Of a stretch of DNA of 64,000 nucleotides, positions 34,663 to 44,784 are shown piece by piece. The position numbers and the translations under genes are program-made. The stretch is taken from contig NZ_PVSS01000001.1 of the NCBI RefSeq assembly GCF_003025005.1, positions 248,001 through 312,000 on the forward strand, given 5' to 3'. The notes below the pieces were generated by a model, which made no database searches, was not told the DNA's origin, and saw only the letters and a program-made list of their open reading frames with translations. This DNA is from Brumimicrobium mesophilum (GTDB lineage Bacteria; Bacteroidota; Bacteroidia; Flavobacteriales_D; Crocinitomicaceae). The number at the start of each line of letters is the position of its first letter. Within the stretch, counting starts at the first letter, position 1.

Positions 34663-37600
34663 ATGCTCAAAAAAATAATTCAAAGACCAGTATTGGCTAT
34701 TGTCATATCAATAGTCATCGTATTCACAGGGACTTTGGCGATAAAGCAATTGCCTATTTCCCAATTCCCTCAAATTTCCCCTACAACAGTCAACATCTTC
34801 GTTGCCTACCCTGGAGCTAGTGCAGATGCACTGGTAAAATCGACATTAATTCCACTAGAACAATCCATAAACGGGGTTGAAGGAATGAGATATATCGCTT
34901 CTGATGCAACAAGTGCAGGAGAGGCAACCATAAGAATAATATTTGAACCTGGAACAGATCCAAATCAAGCGGTGGTTCGGGTAAAAACGCGAGTCGATCA
35001 AGTAATGCCTTTACTCCCTCCTCTGGTTCAAAGGGAAGGAGTTGTAATTACGCCAATTCAACCCAGTATGTTGATGTATGTCAACCTATACAGTAAAGAC
35101 AAAGAAGCGGATCAAAAATTCCTCTACAATTACGCCAATGTAAAAATGATTCCCGAAATCAAAAGGGTAAAAGGAATTGTTCGTGCGAGTATACTGGGAA
35201 GTCGTCAATATGCAATGCGTGTTTGGCTAAAACCTGATAGATTAAGAGCGTACAATATTTCAGCTGAAGAAGTATTAGAAGTAATGGAAGACCAAAGTAT
35301 TATTGGTCGACCAGGTAGACTAGGTAGAAGTTCTGGACAAGCAGCACAATCCTTGGAATATGTATTGACTTATCAAGGAAGATACAGTACGCCAGAACAA
35401 TATGGCGATATCATTGTAAAAGCAAATGAAGAAGGTGAGATCATTCACTTAAGTGATGTTGCCAACGTAGAGTTGGGTACAGAATTCATGGATATTTATT
35501 CCAATTTGGATGGCTACCCTTCTGCAGCAATTGTCCTCAAACAATCCATGGGTAGTAATGCCAGCGAGGTTATCGAAAAAGTAAAAGAAGAATTAGAAGT
35601 CATGAAGGCAGACTTCCCTGAAGGAATGGACTACAAAATTAGTTATGACGTTTCAAAATTCCTAGATGCCTCCATCGAACAAGTAACCCATACATTAAGA
35701 GATGCTTTCATTTTGGTTGCCCTGGTTGTATTCCTCTTCTTAGGAGATTGGAGGTCCACTTTAATTCCAATTTTAGCTGTCCCAGTTTCCTTAATAGGTG
35801 CATTCTTCGTTCTTCAATTGTTTGGATTATCCATCAATTTAGTCACATTATTTGCCTTGGTACTCGCCATAGGAATTGTCGTCGATGATGCCATTGTTGT
35901 GGTGGAAGCTGTTCACGCAAAAATGCATGGGACCGATTTAACGCCCTATCAAGCAGTAAAAAGTGTGATGGGAGAAATTGGAGGTGCCATTATAGCAATC
36001 ACCCTTGTGATGGTCTCCGTATTCTTACCTATAGCCTTTATATCTGGACCTGTTGGTGTTTTCTATCGTCAATTCTCCATCACCATGGTGAGTTCTATCA
36101 TTCTTTCGGCAGTCGTTGCGCTTACCTTAACACCCGTGCTTTGTGCCATGCTTTTGAAAAATGATCATGGAAAGGAAAGAAGAAGATCTCCTGTCAATAA
36201 ATTCGTTGATTGGTTCAACAGAAGATTCGACAAGTTAACAGGAAGATATGTGAGTTTATTGAACATAATTGTAAACAGAAGATTCATCACTATCGGAATC
36301 CTAATGCTCTTTGGATTTGGAATTTTTGGTGTAAACACTGTCTTACCATCTGGATTTATTCCTAATGAAGACCAAGGAACAATTTACGCTATCATTCAAA
36401 CACCACCTGGAGCCACGCTAGAAAGAACGAATCAAGTGGCCATGCAATTGCAGAAGATATGTGAGGAAACCGAAGGGATTGAAACTGTTTCTTCCTTGGC
36501 AGGTTACGAAATCATGACTGAAGGACGTGGTTCTAATGCAGGAACATGTTTAATTAACCTTAAACCCTGGTCGGAACGTGAACACACCGTTCATGAAATC
36601 ATGGAAGAATTAGAAGAAAAGTCTAAAGAAATCGGAGACGGTATTGTCGAATTCTTTGAACCTCCTGCTGTTCCAGGATTTGGTTCATCTGGAGGTTTTG
36701 CAATGCGATTAATTGATAAAAATAACGCGACAGAATATGCTGAATTTGAAAAAATAAATAATGAATTCTTGGACAAATTAAAAGAGCGAAAAGAACTTTC
36801 AGGAATCTTCACTTTTTTCGCAGCTAACTATCCGCAATATGAAATTAAAATTGACAATAAAGCGGCAATGCAGAAAGGTGTTTCCATAGATAAAGCGATG
36901 GAAAACTTAAACATTTTGATTGGAAGTACTTATGAACAAGGGTTCATTCGTTTTGGACAATTCTATAAAGTTTACACCCAAGCAGCTCCAGAATACAGAA
37001 GATATCCTTCAGATTTATTAAAGTTATTCGTAAAAAATGAAGAAGGAGAAATGGTTCCTTATTCATCATTTATGACTTTAGAGAAAAAACAAGGTCCAAA
37101 TGAGGTCACAAGGTACAACTTGTATAATTCAGCTGCTATTAGAGGACTTCCCGCGAAAGGCTACACTTCAGGAGATGCAATTGAAGCCATAAAAGAAGTA
37201 GCGGCAGAAACATTGCCCAAAGGATATGACATCGCTTGGGAAGGACTTTCTTACGATGAAGCATCACGTAGAAATGAAGCATTATATGTTTTCATCGTCG
37301 TTCTCATCTTCGTTTACTTGGTTCTTGCGGCACAATATGAGAGTTTCTTATTGCCTCTTGCAATCATTTTCTCTTTACCTGTCGGGATTTTCGGTTCTTT
37401 CTTGTTGTTAAAAATGATGGGATTAGCCAACGACGTTTATGCTCAAGTTGGACTGATTATGTTGGTAGGACTACTGGGTAAAAACGCCGTCCTTATTGTC
37501 GAATTTGCGGTAATGAAGCATGAACAGGGAGCTACTATTTTAGAAGCAGCTATCGAAGGTGCTAGGGTTCGTTTTAGACCAATTTTAATGACTTCTTTTG

Positions 37601-37872
37601 CCTTTATCGCAGGATTAATTCCTTTGGTAATGGCCCATGGAGCAGGTGCAATTGGTAATAAAACCATTGGTGGATCAGCATTGGGAGGAATGATTTTTGG
37701 AACTATATTCGGGGTAATTATTATTCCTGGCTTATACTACATTTTCGGTAGAATGAGTGAAGGACGTCAACTTCTAAAAAATGAGAAAGATGCTCCATTA
37801 TCCGAAGAACTTTACTTCGAAGAAAACCCAAAAGAAATTCCTACCGACGATAAAAATAAAAACCAGAACTAA
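34663..37872 (+). CDS. HAE1-type RND efflux pump, AcrB/MexB-like
   Basis: 1069 aa, the usual length. Hallmarks: the start LKKIIQRPVLAIVISIVIV, PISQFPQISPTTVNIFVAYPG, GLSINLVTLFALVLAIGIVV with the proton-relay pair D408/D409, a second half with LPSGFIPNEDQGTIYAIIQT, and the terminal helices GLLGKNAVLIVEFAV and MTSFAFIAGLIPLVMAHGAG. Twelve membrane helices and two periplasmic porter loops. It exports drugs, bile-like compounds or metabolites driven by protons; the substrate cannot be predicted. Its stop codon overlaps the ATG of the channel gene (37872). Confidence 0.95.
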   Translation: MLKKIIQRPVLAIVISIVIVFTGTLAIKQLPISQFPQISPTTVNIFVAYPGASADALVKSTLIPLEQSINGVEGMRYIASDATSAGEATIRIIFEPGTDPNQAVVRVKTRVDQVMPLLPPLVQREGVVITPIQPSMLMYVNLYSKDKEADQKFLYNYANVKMIPEIKRVKGIVRASILGSRQYAMRVWLKPDRLRAYNISAEEVLEVMEDQSIIGRPGRLGRSSGQAAQSLEYVLTYQGRYSTPEQYGDIIVKANEEGEIIHLSDVANVELGTEFMDIYSNLDGYPSAAIVLKQSMGSNASEVIEKVKEELEVMKADFPEGMDYKISYDVSKFLDASIEQVTHTLRDAFILVALVVFLFLGDWRSTLIPILAVPVSLIGAFFVLQLFGLSINLVTLFALVLAIGIVVDDAIVVVEAVHAKMHGTDLTPYQAVKSVMGEIGGAIIAITLVMVSVFLPIAFISGPVGVFYRQFSITMVSSIILSAVVALTLTPVLCAMLLKNDHGKERRRSPVNKFVDWFNRRFDKLTGRYVSLLNIIVNRRFITIGILMLFGFGIFGVNTVLPSGFIPNEDQGTIYAIIQTPPGATLERTNQVAMQLQKICEETEGIETVSSLAGYEIMTEGRGSNAGTCLINLKPWSEREHTVHEIMEELEEKSKEIGDGIVEFFEPPAVPGFGSSGGFAMRLIDKNNATEYAEFEKINNEFLDKLKERKELSGIFTFFAANYPQYEIKIDNKAAMQKGVSIDKAMENLNILIGSTYEQGFIRFGQFYKVYTQAAPEYRRYPSDLLKLFVKNEEGEMVPYSSFMTLEKKQGPNEVTRYNLYNSAAIRGLPAKGYTSGDAIEAIKEVAAETLPKGYDIAWEGLSYDEASRRNEALYVFIVVLIFVYLVLAAQYESFLLPLAIIFSLPVGIFGSFLLLKMMGLANDVYAQVGLIMLVGLLGKNAVLIVEFAVMKHEQGATILEAAIEGARVRFRPILMTSFAFIAGLIPLVMAHGAGAIGNKTIGGSALGGMIFGTIFGVIIIPGLYYIFGRMSEGRQLLKNEKDAPLSEELYFEENPKEIPTDDKNKNQN

Positions 37873-39314
37873 TGTTGAAAAAAACGAAATATATAAGCAT
37901 TTTTCTCTTCGCATCGCTGTCATTGACTTCTTGTAAAAGTCTTCAGCTCGTGAAGAGAGAGGAAAACAAAACTGTACCCGAAGGATTTACGTCAACCGAA
38001 CAAAATTCAAAAGACACCTTAAATTCTGCTTCATTAAAATGGAAAGAATTCTTCACTGATGCACAATTGATAAATTTAATTGACACTGCATTACGCAACA
38101 ATCAAGAACTCAATATCATCCTTCAAGAAATTGAAATTTCTAAGTATGAAATTGGCGCTAAAAAGGGAGAATACCTCCCTACAGTGTCAGGGTATGTTGG
38201 CGCGGGTGTAGACAAAGTAAGTCGTTATACAAGAGACGGTGCAGTTGAAGCAACTACAGATATTATTCCCGGAAAGGAATTTCCCGAACCATTACAAGAT
38301 TACGTTGTAGGAGTTCGTGCAGAATGGGAAGTCGATATTTGGAAGAAATTAAGAAATGGAAAGAAAGCAGCTGTTTCGAGGTATCTTTCGAGTGTTTCTG
38401 GTAAGAATTTCATAGTAACTCATCTTGTCTCTGAAATAGCCAGTGAATACTATGAGTTATTGGCGTTGGATAAACAGTTAATTCGAGTGAATCAAAACAT
38501 CGATTTACAAACCAATGCGTTGAGAATTGTGAAACAACAAAAAGAATCAGCTAAAGTTACAGAACTCGCCGTAAGAAGGTTTGAAGCACAGTTGTACAGC
38601 ACTCAAAGTTTAAGATTCGAAATTGAACAAAGTATAGTTGAAACAGAGAATAAAATTAATTTTTTAGTTGGAAGATTCCCACAACCTGTTTTAAGAAATG
38701 CGAGTACATTCAACGATTCTATTACAAGAGTGATTAGTGACGGACTACCCTCTCAATTGTTAGACAATAGAATGGATATTAAACAAGCTGAGCTAGAACT
38801 TGCATCAAACAAATTGGATGTGAAAATTGCAAAAGCACAGTTTTATCCTTCACTAGGTTTATCGGCTGGAATAGGTTTACAAGCTTTTGACCCGACTTTT
38901 ATCGTCAAAAATCCTGAATCCATATTATTTTCATTGGCTGGTGATTTAGTCGCTCCATTGATCAATCGAGCAGGAATTAAAGCACAATATTACAGTGCAA
39001 ATGCCAGACAACTTCAATCGATTTATGAATATGAGAAAACGATTCTTACCGCTTATATTGAAGTAAGGAATCAACTATCTAAAATTGAAAACTTAAATAA
39101 ATCATACGAATTCAAAGCCAAGGAAGTTGATGCATTAAATGAATCAATTAAAATTTCTAATACCCTTTTTAAATCTGCAAGAGCTGATTATTTAGAAATT
39201 CTATTGACCCAAGAAGAAACAATAGATGCTCAATTTGAATTAATCGAAATCAAAAAAGCACAACTAAATGCTATGGTGAATACCTATGTGGCACTTGGTG
39301 GAGGGTGGAATTAA
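37872..39314 (+). CDS. outer-membrane efflux channel lipoprotein, OprM/NodT family
   Basis: 480 aa lipoprotein (MLKKTKYISIFLFASLSLTSC, Cys21) with two repeated OEP domains of about 200 residues: LINLIDTALRNNQELNIILQEIEISKYEIGAKKGEYLPTV and, later, RMDIKQAELELASNKLDVKIAKAQFYPSLGL. The last helices end VNTYVALGGGWN, typical of the family. It forms the trimeric channel that completes the tripartite pump. The start overlaps the pump gene's stop codon by one base, so the operon is translationally coupled. Two hairpin terminators follow within 110 nt. Confidence 0.94.
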   Translation: MLKKTKYISIFLFASLSLTSCKSLQLVKREENKTVPEGFTSTEQNSKDTLNSASLKWKEFFTDAQLINLIDTALRNNQELNIILQEIEISKYEIGAKKGEYLPTVSGYVGAGVDKVSRYTRDGAVEATTDIIPGKEFPEPLQDYVVGVRAEWEVDIWKKLRNGKKAAVSRYLSSVSGKNFIVTHLVSEIASEYYELLALDKQLIRVNQNIDLQTNALRIVKQQKESAKVTELAVRRFEAQLYSTQSLRFEIEQSIVETENKINFLVGRFPQPVLRNASTFNDSITRVISDGLPSQLLDNRMDIKQAELELASNKLDVKIAKAQFYPSLGLSAGIGLQAFDPTFIVKNPESILFSLAGDLVAPLINRAGIKAQYYSANARQLQSIYEYEKTILTAYIEVRNQLSKIENLNKSYEFKAKEVDALNESIKISNTLFKSARADYLEILLTQEETIDAQFELIEIKKAQLNAMVNTYVALGGGWN

Positions 39315-39340
39315 AGGATGTTCCGTGTAAATTGTTAAAG

Positions 39341-39373
39341 AAAGGACTTTACGTAATTGTGAAGTCCTTTTTT
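39341..39373 (+). terminator. first terminator of the efflux operon
   Basis: AAAGGACTT (39341-39349) pairs with AAGTCCTTT (39362-39370); a T run follows. Confidence 0.8.
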
Positions 39374-39388
39374 GATTGGCTAAAAGAG

Positions 39389-39422
39389 AAAAGGCTCACA
39401 TGTTTCCATGTAAGCCTTTTTA
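39389..39422 (+). terminator. second terminator of the efflux operon
   Basis: AAAAGGCTCACATG pairs with CATGTAAGCCTTTT (one mismatch) around a TTTC loop. The stem ends in a T run one way and starts with an A run the other way, so it may work in both directions. Confidence 0.75.
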
Positions 39423-39581
39423 ATTCTTTTTTTAGAGTGCACCTATATATCAAGTATATAAAGGCACTATGGTGTGCAAATATAATACTTTTTTTTAAAC
39501 TTTTGCTTTTATTCGGTTTAATCCGTCGTTAAAGGTTGTTAACCGTCGCAAAAGGGCGTTTTTTTTTTAGTGTAAAGAACT

Positions 39582-40463
39582 CTAGAACAAATCTAATTGG
39601 GACTGATCATAATAAATACCGTAGGCCTTTGGAGAGCTGTGTTTAAATTTGGAAAGACAGCCATTTATTTCATTAAAAAAATCGTTTTTCCTGTTTTCTG
39701 AAATATGACTTAGCACATAAGCAACTACCTGAACAACTACTCTTAGATTGTTTCTCTTATCATCTTTGTACTCGATCAATGGAATAGTTGGTAGACTCTT
39801 AGGTAAATAGAAATTATATAAAATTGCTCCATGTGCGCATCTATTCCTAATATGCACTAAACCTTTAAAAACTTGCTCAAATTTTTGAAATGGTTTAATA
39901 CCTAGATTTTCTGAAATTCTCAATTTGATACTTTCGTCTTTTGCACATTCATAAATTTTAAAAATAGATCCGAAAGGAAAATTCTCTAAAGTTTTCCATG
40001 AAGGTGCATATTTACATTCTGGATATTTCTTATGGTGGTTCTTGATTACATAGTGTTTTTGAATAAAATCATTATTATAGTGTCTAGGAAATTTTTCAAT
40101 AAAAACTTCAGCCATTGCATCCTTATTCACAAACCAAATAGGGTCATCTTTATACTTCATCGACATGAAATAAACTAAATTGGTTCTAAAATTAATTTCA
40201 ATCCGATTGAGGTATTTAATTAGAATATATCGAATATCGTTATCAAGATAATATAAATCAATTATTGTTTTAAAATTTGTTCCTTCTTCAAAGTTGTTTG
40301 AACCATCATTTTTCTTTAAGTCAAACCAATAAAAACCGAGTCGGTAATAACCAATATCAAGTAGGATTTCCTTTATTTTTTTATTTTCAAAACCTTCAAA
40401 ATTCATTCCTCTTTCTCTGAGTAATTTAATTTGTTTGTCTATTGATATTGCAATGCCTCCCAT
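39582..40463 (-). CDS. Abi_2-family (AbiD/F-like) abortive infection protein
   Basis: 293 aa. The N-terminus ISIDKQIKLLRERGMNFEGF and the following GYYRLGFYW, YLDNDIRYILIKYLNRIEIN fit the Abi_2 family of phage-resistance proteins. A HEPN-type R-x4-H motif is present (IRNRCAHG, R206 to H211), the expected RNase centre, within a mostly helical protein. Abi proteins stop phage spread by damaging the infected cell's RNA or translation. It lies 63 nt downstream of a type IIG restriction-modification gene on the same strand, which suggests a small defence operon. Confidence 0.85.
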   Translation of the reverse strand: MGGIAISIDKQIKLLRERGMNFEGFENKKIKEILLDIGYYRLGFYWFDLKKNDGSNNFEEGTNFKTIIDLYYLDNDIRYILIKYLNRIEINFRTNLVYFMSMKYKDDPIWFVNKDAMAEVFIEKFPRHYNNDFIQKHYVIKNHHKKYPECKYAPSWKTLENFPFGSIFKIYECAKDESIKLRISENLGIKPFQKFEQVFKGLVHIRNRCAHGAILYNFYLPKSLPTIPLIEYKDDKRNNLRVVVQVVAYVLSHISENRKNDFFNEINGCLSKFKHSSPKAYGIYYDQSQLDLF

Positions 40464-40526
40464 ATTTATACTTTTAATTCCAAATGCAATCGAACGTTTT
40501 CCGATTTCCTAATTCAACCAAATCCC

Positions 40527-43500
40527 CTAACTCTCCTCAACAATCTTTATCTCCTCTTCCGTCAATTCATAAAGTTCATAAACCATCTGGTCTATCTCCT
40601 TATCCGTTTGATCTATCTGTGCTTTTAACGCCAAAGCTTTTTCTTGCTCTGCGATAAAGTAATCTTCCCACTCTGCTTTTTGACCCAAAGACAAAACCAC
40701 TTTTTTCTTTTTCAATTCCTTTAAAAAATCTGCATAAGTAAGTTCATACCAACTCTCTAACTTTTTAGTGAGTTTGTCTATTTCTACAAATTCCCGCTGG
40801 AGCGTGCGGTGGAATTTTTGAGAAAAATCCTGAAAATCTCTTATCAAATTATTAATGGTTATAGAATAGCTTGACAACTGATTTGTGAATTCTAAATTTG
40901 CATTTTTAATAGGTAAATTTTTCAATTCGTTTACTTTTATTTTAGGGAATAAATCGTCTTCTTCCGAATAGTATTTTCTGAAATAAAAACCATACAATTT
41001 ACTATTTAAAAGTGCAGTATAATATTCTAAACTTTCATTTTCACCCTCAAAGTTTGTGCAAACATACAAGGACTGATCTGCATAATATTTTTCATTATCT
41101 AAGTAGGCAAATAGATAATCGCTTATAACTTGGCGCAAAAGTATTTTAGGTTTTTCAAAATAATGTTCACTTTTAGAAGACATCAACCATTTCCCCCATT
41201 TTATGTAGCTCTCCTCCCATTGGAAACTATACCTTTTCACACCTTTCCCTTTAATTTCTTTTTTATAACTATTATCAACTAAAGTGTCGGAATGGTAAAT
41301 TCTATTTTTAACATCATCAGAAGTAAGAGGTAAACCATCCAAATTGATTCCATATTTGGCTTGATAGGGTTTAAAACCATTTGAAATATCTAGTTTTTGA
41401 AATAATTTATATTCCGCAGAGTTGATCTTTTTTAAAATTGTGTCAATTTTATGATTTGAAGCAAAAGAGATTAAAAAATTGTCATTCTCTAACCATTCAT
41501 TTTGATTGAAACTATATTGAATATCCAGATCTTGTCCAACTTGTACCTCATTTGAAATTTGAGGAATATTATTTCTTAAAATAAAAATAGAAGTTTCAAC
41601 ATTAGCATCTTCGAAAATTATTTTTCTATTGAAATTAATAAGATTATTAATAGAAGTTTCTGTTAGAAGTATCTCTCTTAGTTTTCTAGCGTATTTATTT
41701 GACAACCAAGCATTCGGTATTATATATCCAATAATCCCTTGTTTCTTACATAATGTTTTAATTGCCTTTTCTGAAAAGATATAATACACTTCTGAATGTC
41801 CAATTACTGAATCATAATTAGCTCTATAAAACCTGATGGTTTCATCATCAAGTTTTGCCCCATAAGGCGGATTCCCAATCACCACATCAAAACCACCTTT
41901 ATCGAAAATATGCGGAAATTCCTTCTCCCAATTAAAAGCTTTTTCGCCTGCAACTTCTGGATCATCAATTAAACTGTTTCCGCATTTAATGTTGTTACTT
42001 AAATCGTTGAGTTTTCTATTGGGAACTGCTGTTCTTAACCACAAAGAGAGTTTGGCTATTTCAACACTTTCTTCGTTTAAATCTACTCCAAAAAGATTGT
42101 TTTCTAGGATGCTTTTTTCTACGTCACTCAATACCATCGCATCACCAAACAATTTGGCTTGTAATTCGTCGATGTAACCGTGTTCCAAAATTAGAAAATC
42201 TAACGCTTGGTTTAAGAAAGCTCCAGAACCACAAGCAGGATCACAAATCGTTAATTGAATTAACCAATCTCTATAATTGGTTAATTTATCCAATAATATT
42301 TTAGTGGTTTTCTTCTGTCTCTTTTTGTCGGTAGCGTAATCGTCTTCATGAATTTCAAGCTCAACTTTCTTTTCATTACACAATTTTCCTACTGTGTTTT
42401 CGACAATGTATTTTGTGATGTATTTCGGCGTATAGAAAACACCGTCTTTCTTTCTTTTCGTATTTCCTTTGTCTACTTCCTTCCCTTCAATTTCTGCTTT
42501 TACTTCATCGATTTCGTTTAAGGAATTTTCAAAAATATGGCCTAAAATATTTACGTCAACTTCGCTATCAAAGTCATATTCCGAAAGTTTTAGCGTGTGT
42601 TTGTACAATAACTCATCATCGATTTGTACAGCATCTAATACTTCATTCGGCTTAAACAATCCGCCATTATAAGCAAAAACATCATAGTTTTTACCTTTAA
42701 AACCTGTATTTAAATACCCAAAGTATTTTTTATAGCGATCAAAAAGAGGAGAATATGCATCAAGGTCTTGGAGTTTTTTCCATTGGCTTAAAACCAGTCT
42801 CACAGAATTCGGAGGCAACAAATGTCTGTCTTCGGCAAAGAACAAAAACAAAAATCGATCGAGTAAAGTTTGAGATTGTTTGAACAAGGTTAACTTATCA
42901 AACTGCGGATTGAGTTTAACTAAATTCTGATATAATTCCTTTTTAAAAAGAGAGTAATCTTTATAAAGTTCTTTGGTAATCACATCTTCTTGGCTTAACG
43001 AATCCTTTTTAATTTTAGAAGGAATATCCTTTTTGATATTTTCGTAAGCCAAACATAAAACCATCAAATCAAACTCCTCTTTATTGAGTGTAAACAAATT
43101 AAACTCGATATGTTCTATGGCATTATCGATGTAAAACCTTAGTTTTTCAAAATTCGAAGTGATTACATACGTACATTTCGGTTGATTGTTTTTATAACCA
43201 AAAGCTTGAATCTCAATCTTACTTAAATCAGTAGTATTTGTTCCTTTTAACTCGATGACAGCTTTCACTTCATCATTTACGAGAATAGCTCCATCGGCTT
43301 TTTTACTGTCCTTTACGTTTTTTTGTTCTGTGGTCAGGTTAAAATTCGGTTGAGGATTTAAAGTATAATCAAAAATATTCACGAACAATTCCCTTAAAAA
43401 TCCTTCTTGAAACTGTTCTTCTTTACTACTCCTGATGTTCTCTTGAATTTCAGGATTATGGAAATAGGATTTAAATAGCTCCCATTTGATATTAATCCAC

Positions 43501-43556
43501 TCCTGGTTTTGAGACTTTAAATGTTTTGTAATTACTGTATTTTGAAATAATGGCAT
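40527..43556 (-). CDS. type IIG restriction-modification enzyme (nuclease-methyltransferase fusion)
   Basis: 1009 aa single-chain enzyme. An N-terminal PD-(D/E)xK nuclease has D88 in KKADGAILVND and E102/K104 in AVIELKGTN. A helical linker leads to an N6-adenine methyltransferase with KDGVFYTPKYITKYIVENTV, motif I CDPACGSGAFLNQA (about residue 440) and motif IV NPPYG (about 560). The C-terminal target-recognition region and helical tail (about 690-1009) specify the site. Such Eco57I-like enzymes cut unmethylated foreign DNA and protect their own. The recognition sequence cannot be read out here. Partner Abi_2 gene downstream; the pair lies between the efflux operon and tonB. Confidence 0.93.
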   Translation of the reverse strand: MPLFQNTVITKHLKSQNQEWINIKWELFKSYFHNPEIQENIRSSKEEQFQEGFLRELFVNIFDYTLNPQPNFNLTTEQKNVKDSKKADGAILVNDEVKAVIELKGTNTTDLSKIEIQAFGYKNNQPKCTYVITSNFEKLRFYIDNAIEHIEFNLFTLNKEEFDLMVLCLAYENIKKDIPSKIKKDSLSQEDVITKELYKDYSLFKKELYQNLVKLNPQFDKLTLFKQSQTLLDRFLFLFFAEDRHLLPPNSVRLVLSQWKKLQDLDAYSPLFDRYKKYFGYLNTGFKGKNYDVFAYNGGLFKPNEVLDAVQIDDELLYKHTLKLSEYDFDSEVDVNILGHIFENSLNEIDEVKAEIEGKEVDKGNTKRKKDGVFYTPKYITKYIVENTVGKLCNEKKVELEIHEDDYATDKKRQKKTTKILLDKLTNYRDWLIQLTICDPACGSGAFLNQALDFLILEHGYIDELQAKLFGDAMVLSDVEKSILENNLFGVDLNEESVEIAKLSLWLRTAVPNRKLNDLSNNIKCGNSLIDDPEVAGEKAFNWEKEFPHIFDKGGFDVVIGNPPYGAKLDDETIRFYRANYDSVIGHSEVYYIFSEKAIKTLCKKQGIIGYIIPNAWLSNKYARKLREILLTETSINNLINFNRKIIFEDANVETSIFILRNNIPQISNEVQVGQDLDIQYSFNQNEWLENDNFLISFASNHKIDTILKKINSAEYKLFQKLDISNGFKPYQAKYGINLDGLPLTSDDVKNRIYHSDTLVDNSYKKEIKGKGVKRYSFQWEESYIKWGKWLMSSKSEHYFEKPKILLRQVISDYLFAYLDNEKYYADQSLYVCTNFEGENESLEYYTALLNSKLYGFYFRKYYSEEDDLFPKIKVNELKNLPIKNANLEFTNQLSSYSITINNLIRDFQDFSQKFHRTLQREFVEIDKLTKKLESWYELTYADFLKELKKKKVVLSLGQKAEWEDYFIAEQEKALALKAQIDQTDKEIDQMVYELYELTEEEIKIVEES

Positions 43557-43633
43557 GTTTCGAAGTAAAGGTTATAAAATGAAAGTTAAACTTAATATTT
43601 TTAAATGAAATAACGCGTTGGAAATCATAGAAA

Positions 43634-43662
43634 CCAAAAAAAGCAAGACCTCAGCCTTGCTT
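43634..43662 (-). terminator. terminator of tonB copy 1
   Basis: The minus strand has AAGCAAG ... CTTGCTT with an 8-nt loop followed by a T run. It lies about 65 nt past the tonB stop. Confidence 0.75.
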
Positions 43663-43726
43663 CTCCACTTCTAATTTACGATTTAAATAGTTAGCAGTAA
43701 GTAGCGGTTGTATTTTTTTAAAATAA

Positions 43727-44431
43727 CTATTGAAGAATAAAGTTAATCTTCACATTTTTAGTTGAGCGAACATATTCACCGTTCTTAACTCCTGGCTTCC
43801 ATTTTGGCGACGCTTCAATCACACGAATTGCTTCTTCTTGTAAACTTTTTGAAAGTGATTTGTTTCTCACTTGAACATCTGTTACGCTACCATCGATTTC
43901 TACTACGAAAACCATGTAAGCTGTTCCAGATTCTTTAAAATAGACACTCTCTTCTGGATACTTCACTGTGTTTTTCAAATAGCCCAACCAACTTCCTTGA
44001 AATTGCGCATCTACATCCGGAAATTCTACAAGAACTACATCAGGTGCTTCTCCTAAATCTACACTGAAATTTCCAGAAGTCACATTTTTTAATTCACTTG
44101 ATGTAACCGCTAATTGCTGATTCTTATTTGTGCTTTTAGTTACGTCAATATGATTCAATAAATCGATTGAAAAAATTGGTGTAGATGGCTCTGATTTTTG
44201 TGGTGATTTTTGTACTTCTGGAATTTCAATCACTGGTGGAATCTCCTTTTCAACCAACATCACTGGAATATCAATTTCTACTTGATCATATACTTTCTTT
44301 TCTGACAAGTAAATAGGAGATTTATAGCTAAATGCCATCAAAGTAGCTGAACCTACAATAAATAATCCCAACTGGAAAAACACTTTTCTGCTGGATTCTA
44401 GTTCAAGTTTCGGATTTTTCTTCTTCATCAT
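43727..44431 (-). CDS. TonB-family energy transducer, copy 1
   Basis: 234 aa. The short cytoplasmic start MMKKKNPKLELESSRKVFF is followed by one membrane helix (about 19-37), a Pro/Glu-rich periplasmic stretch (VEKEIPPVIEIPEVQKSPQK), and the C-terminal TonB domain (about 145-234: WLGYLKNTVKYPEESVYFKE, GSVTDVQVRNKS, SPKWKPGVKNGEYVRS, NFIL). It carries proton-motive energy from ExbB/ExbD to outer-membrane receptors. No exbBD genes are adjacent. It shares the KKNP start and overall plan with a second TonB at about 61.3-62.0 kb. Confidence 0.9.
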   Translation of the reverse strand: MMKKKNPKLELESSRKVFFQLGLFIVGSATLMAFSYKSPIYLSEKKVYDQVEIDIPVMLVEKEIPPVIEIPEVQKSPQKSEPSTPIFSIDLLNHIDVTKSTNKNQQLAVTSSELKNVTSGNFSVDLGEAPDVVLVEFPDVDAQFQGSWLGYLKNTVKYPEESVYFKESGTAYMVFVVEIDGSVTDVQVRNKSLSKSLQEEAIRVIEASPKWKPGVKNGEYVRSTKNVKINFILQ

Positions 44432-44472
44432 AATATTAAGTTTTTAGTGATGCCTAGGAATTAACAATTTTT

Positions 44473-44498
44473 ATACCAATTCCGAAACCTATTGGTAT
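44473..44498. promoter_or_regulatory. inverted repeat upstream of tonB copy 1
   Basis: ATACCAAT (44473-44480) and ATTGGTAT (44491-44498) are perfect 8-bp arms 10 bp apart, 42 nt upstream of the tonB ATG. Operator or leader hairpin; unproven. Confidence 0.35.
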
Positions 44499-44664
44499 GA
44501 CTATTGGCTATCAAGGTTTTATAACCATTGTTAATTGTATTAATAGATAGTAGAATTCAAATAGAGTTACAAAAAAATGGGAATTGGCTAATTTCTAATT
44601 CACATTCAGGCTGTTTGGATATTGGTTAAAGCCTTTTCAATAAATCTAAAAAATCACCACCAAA
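44499..44664. other. rest of the spacer between tonB and the response regulator
   Basis: AT-rich spacer; apart from the inverted repeat and the terminator of the response regulator I see no gene or site. Confidence 0.4.
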
Positions 44665-44698
44665 AACAAAAAAGGTCCGCTCCAATGGAACGAACCTT
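44665..44698 (-). terminator. terminator of the two-component operon
   Basis: The minus strand reads AAGGTTCGTTCCATTGGAGC and then GGACCTT with a T run: a long imperfect stem (44672-44698). It lies about 85 nt after the response regulator stop. Confidence 0.65.
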
Positions 44699-44784
44699 CT
44701 GATAAGTATCAAATATTAATCAAAATGACTTAAAATGAAATCACCTCTGAACGCGTTAATAATTAAACCATAATCATTAAAAAA

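Noticed and set aside
39305-39532. Plus-strand ORF of 75 codons
   Set aside because: It starts inside the efflux channel gene and covers two terminator hairpins.
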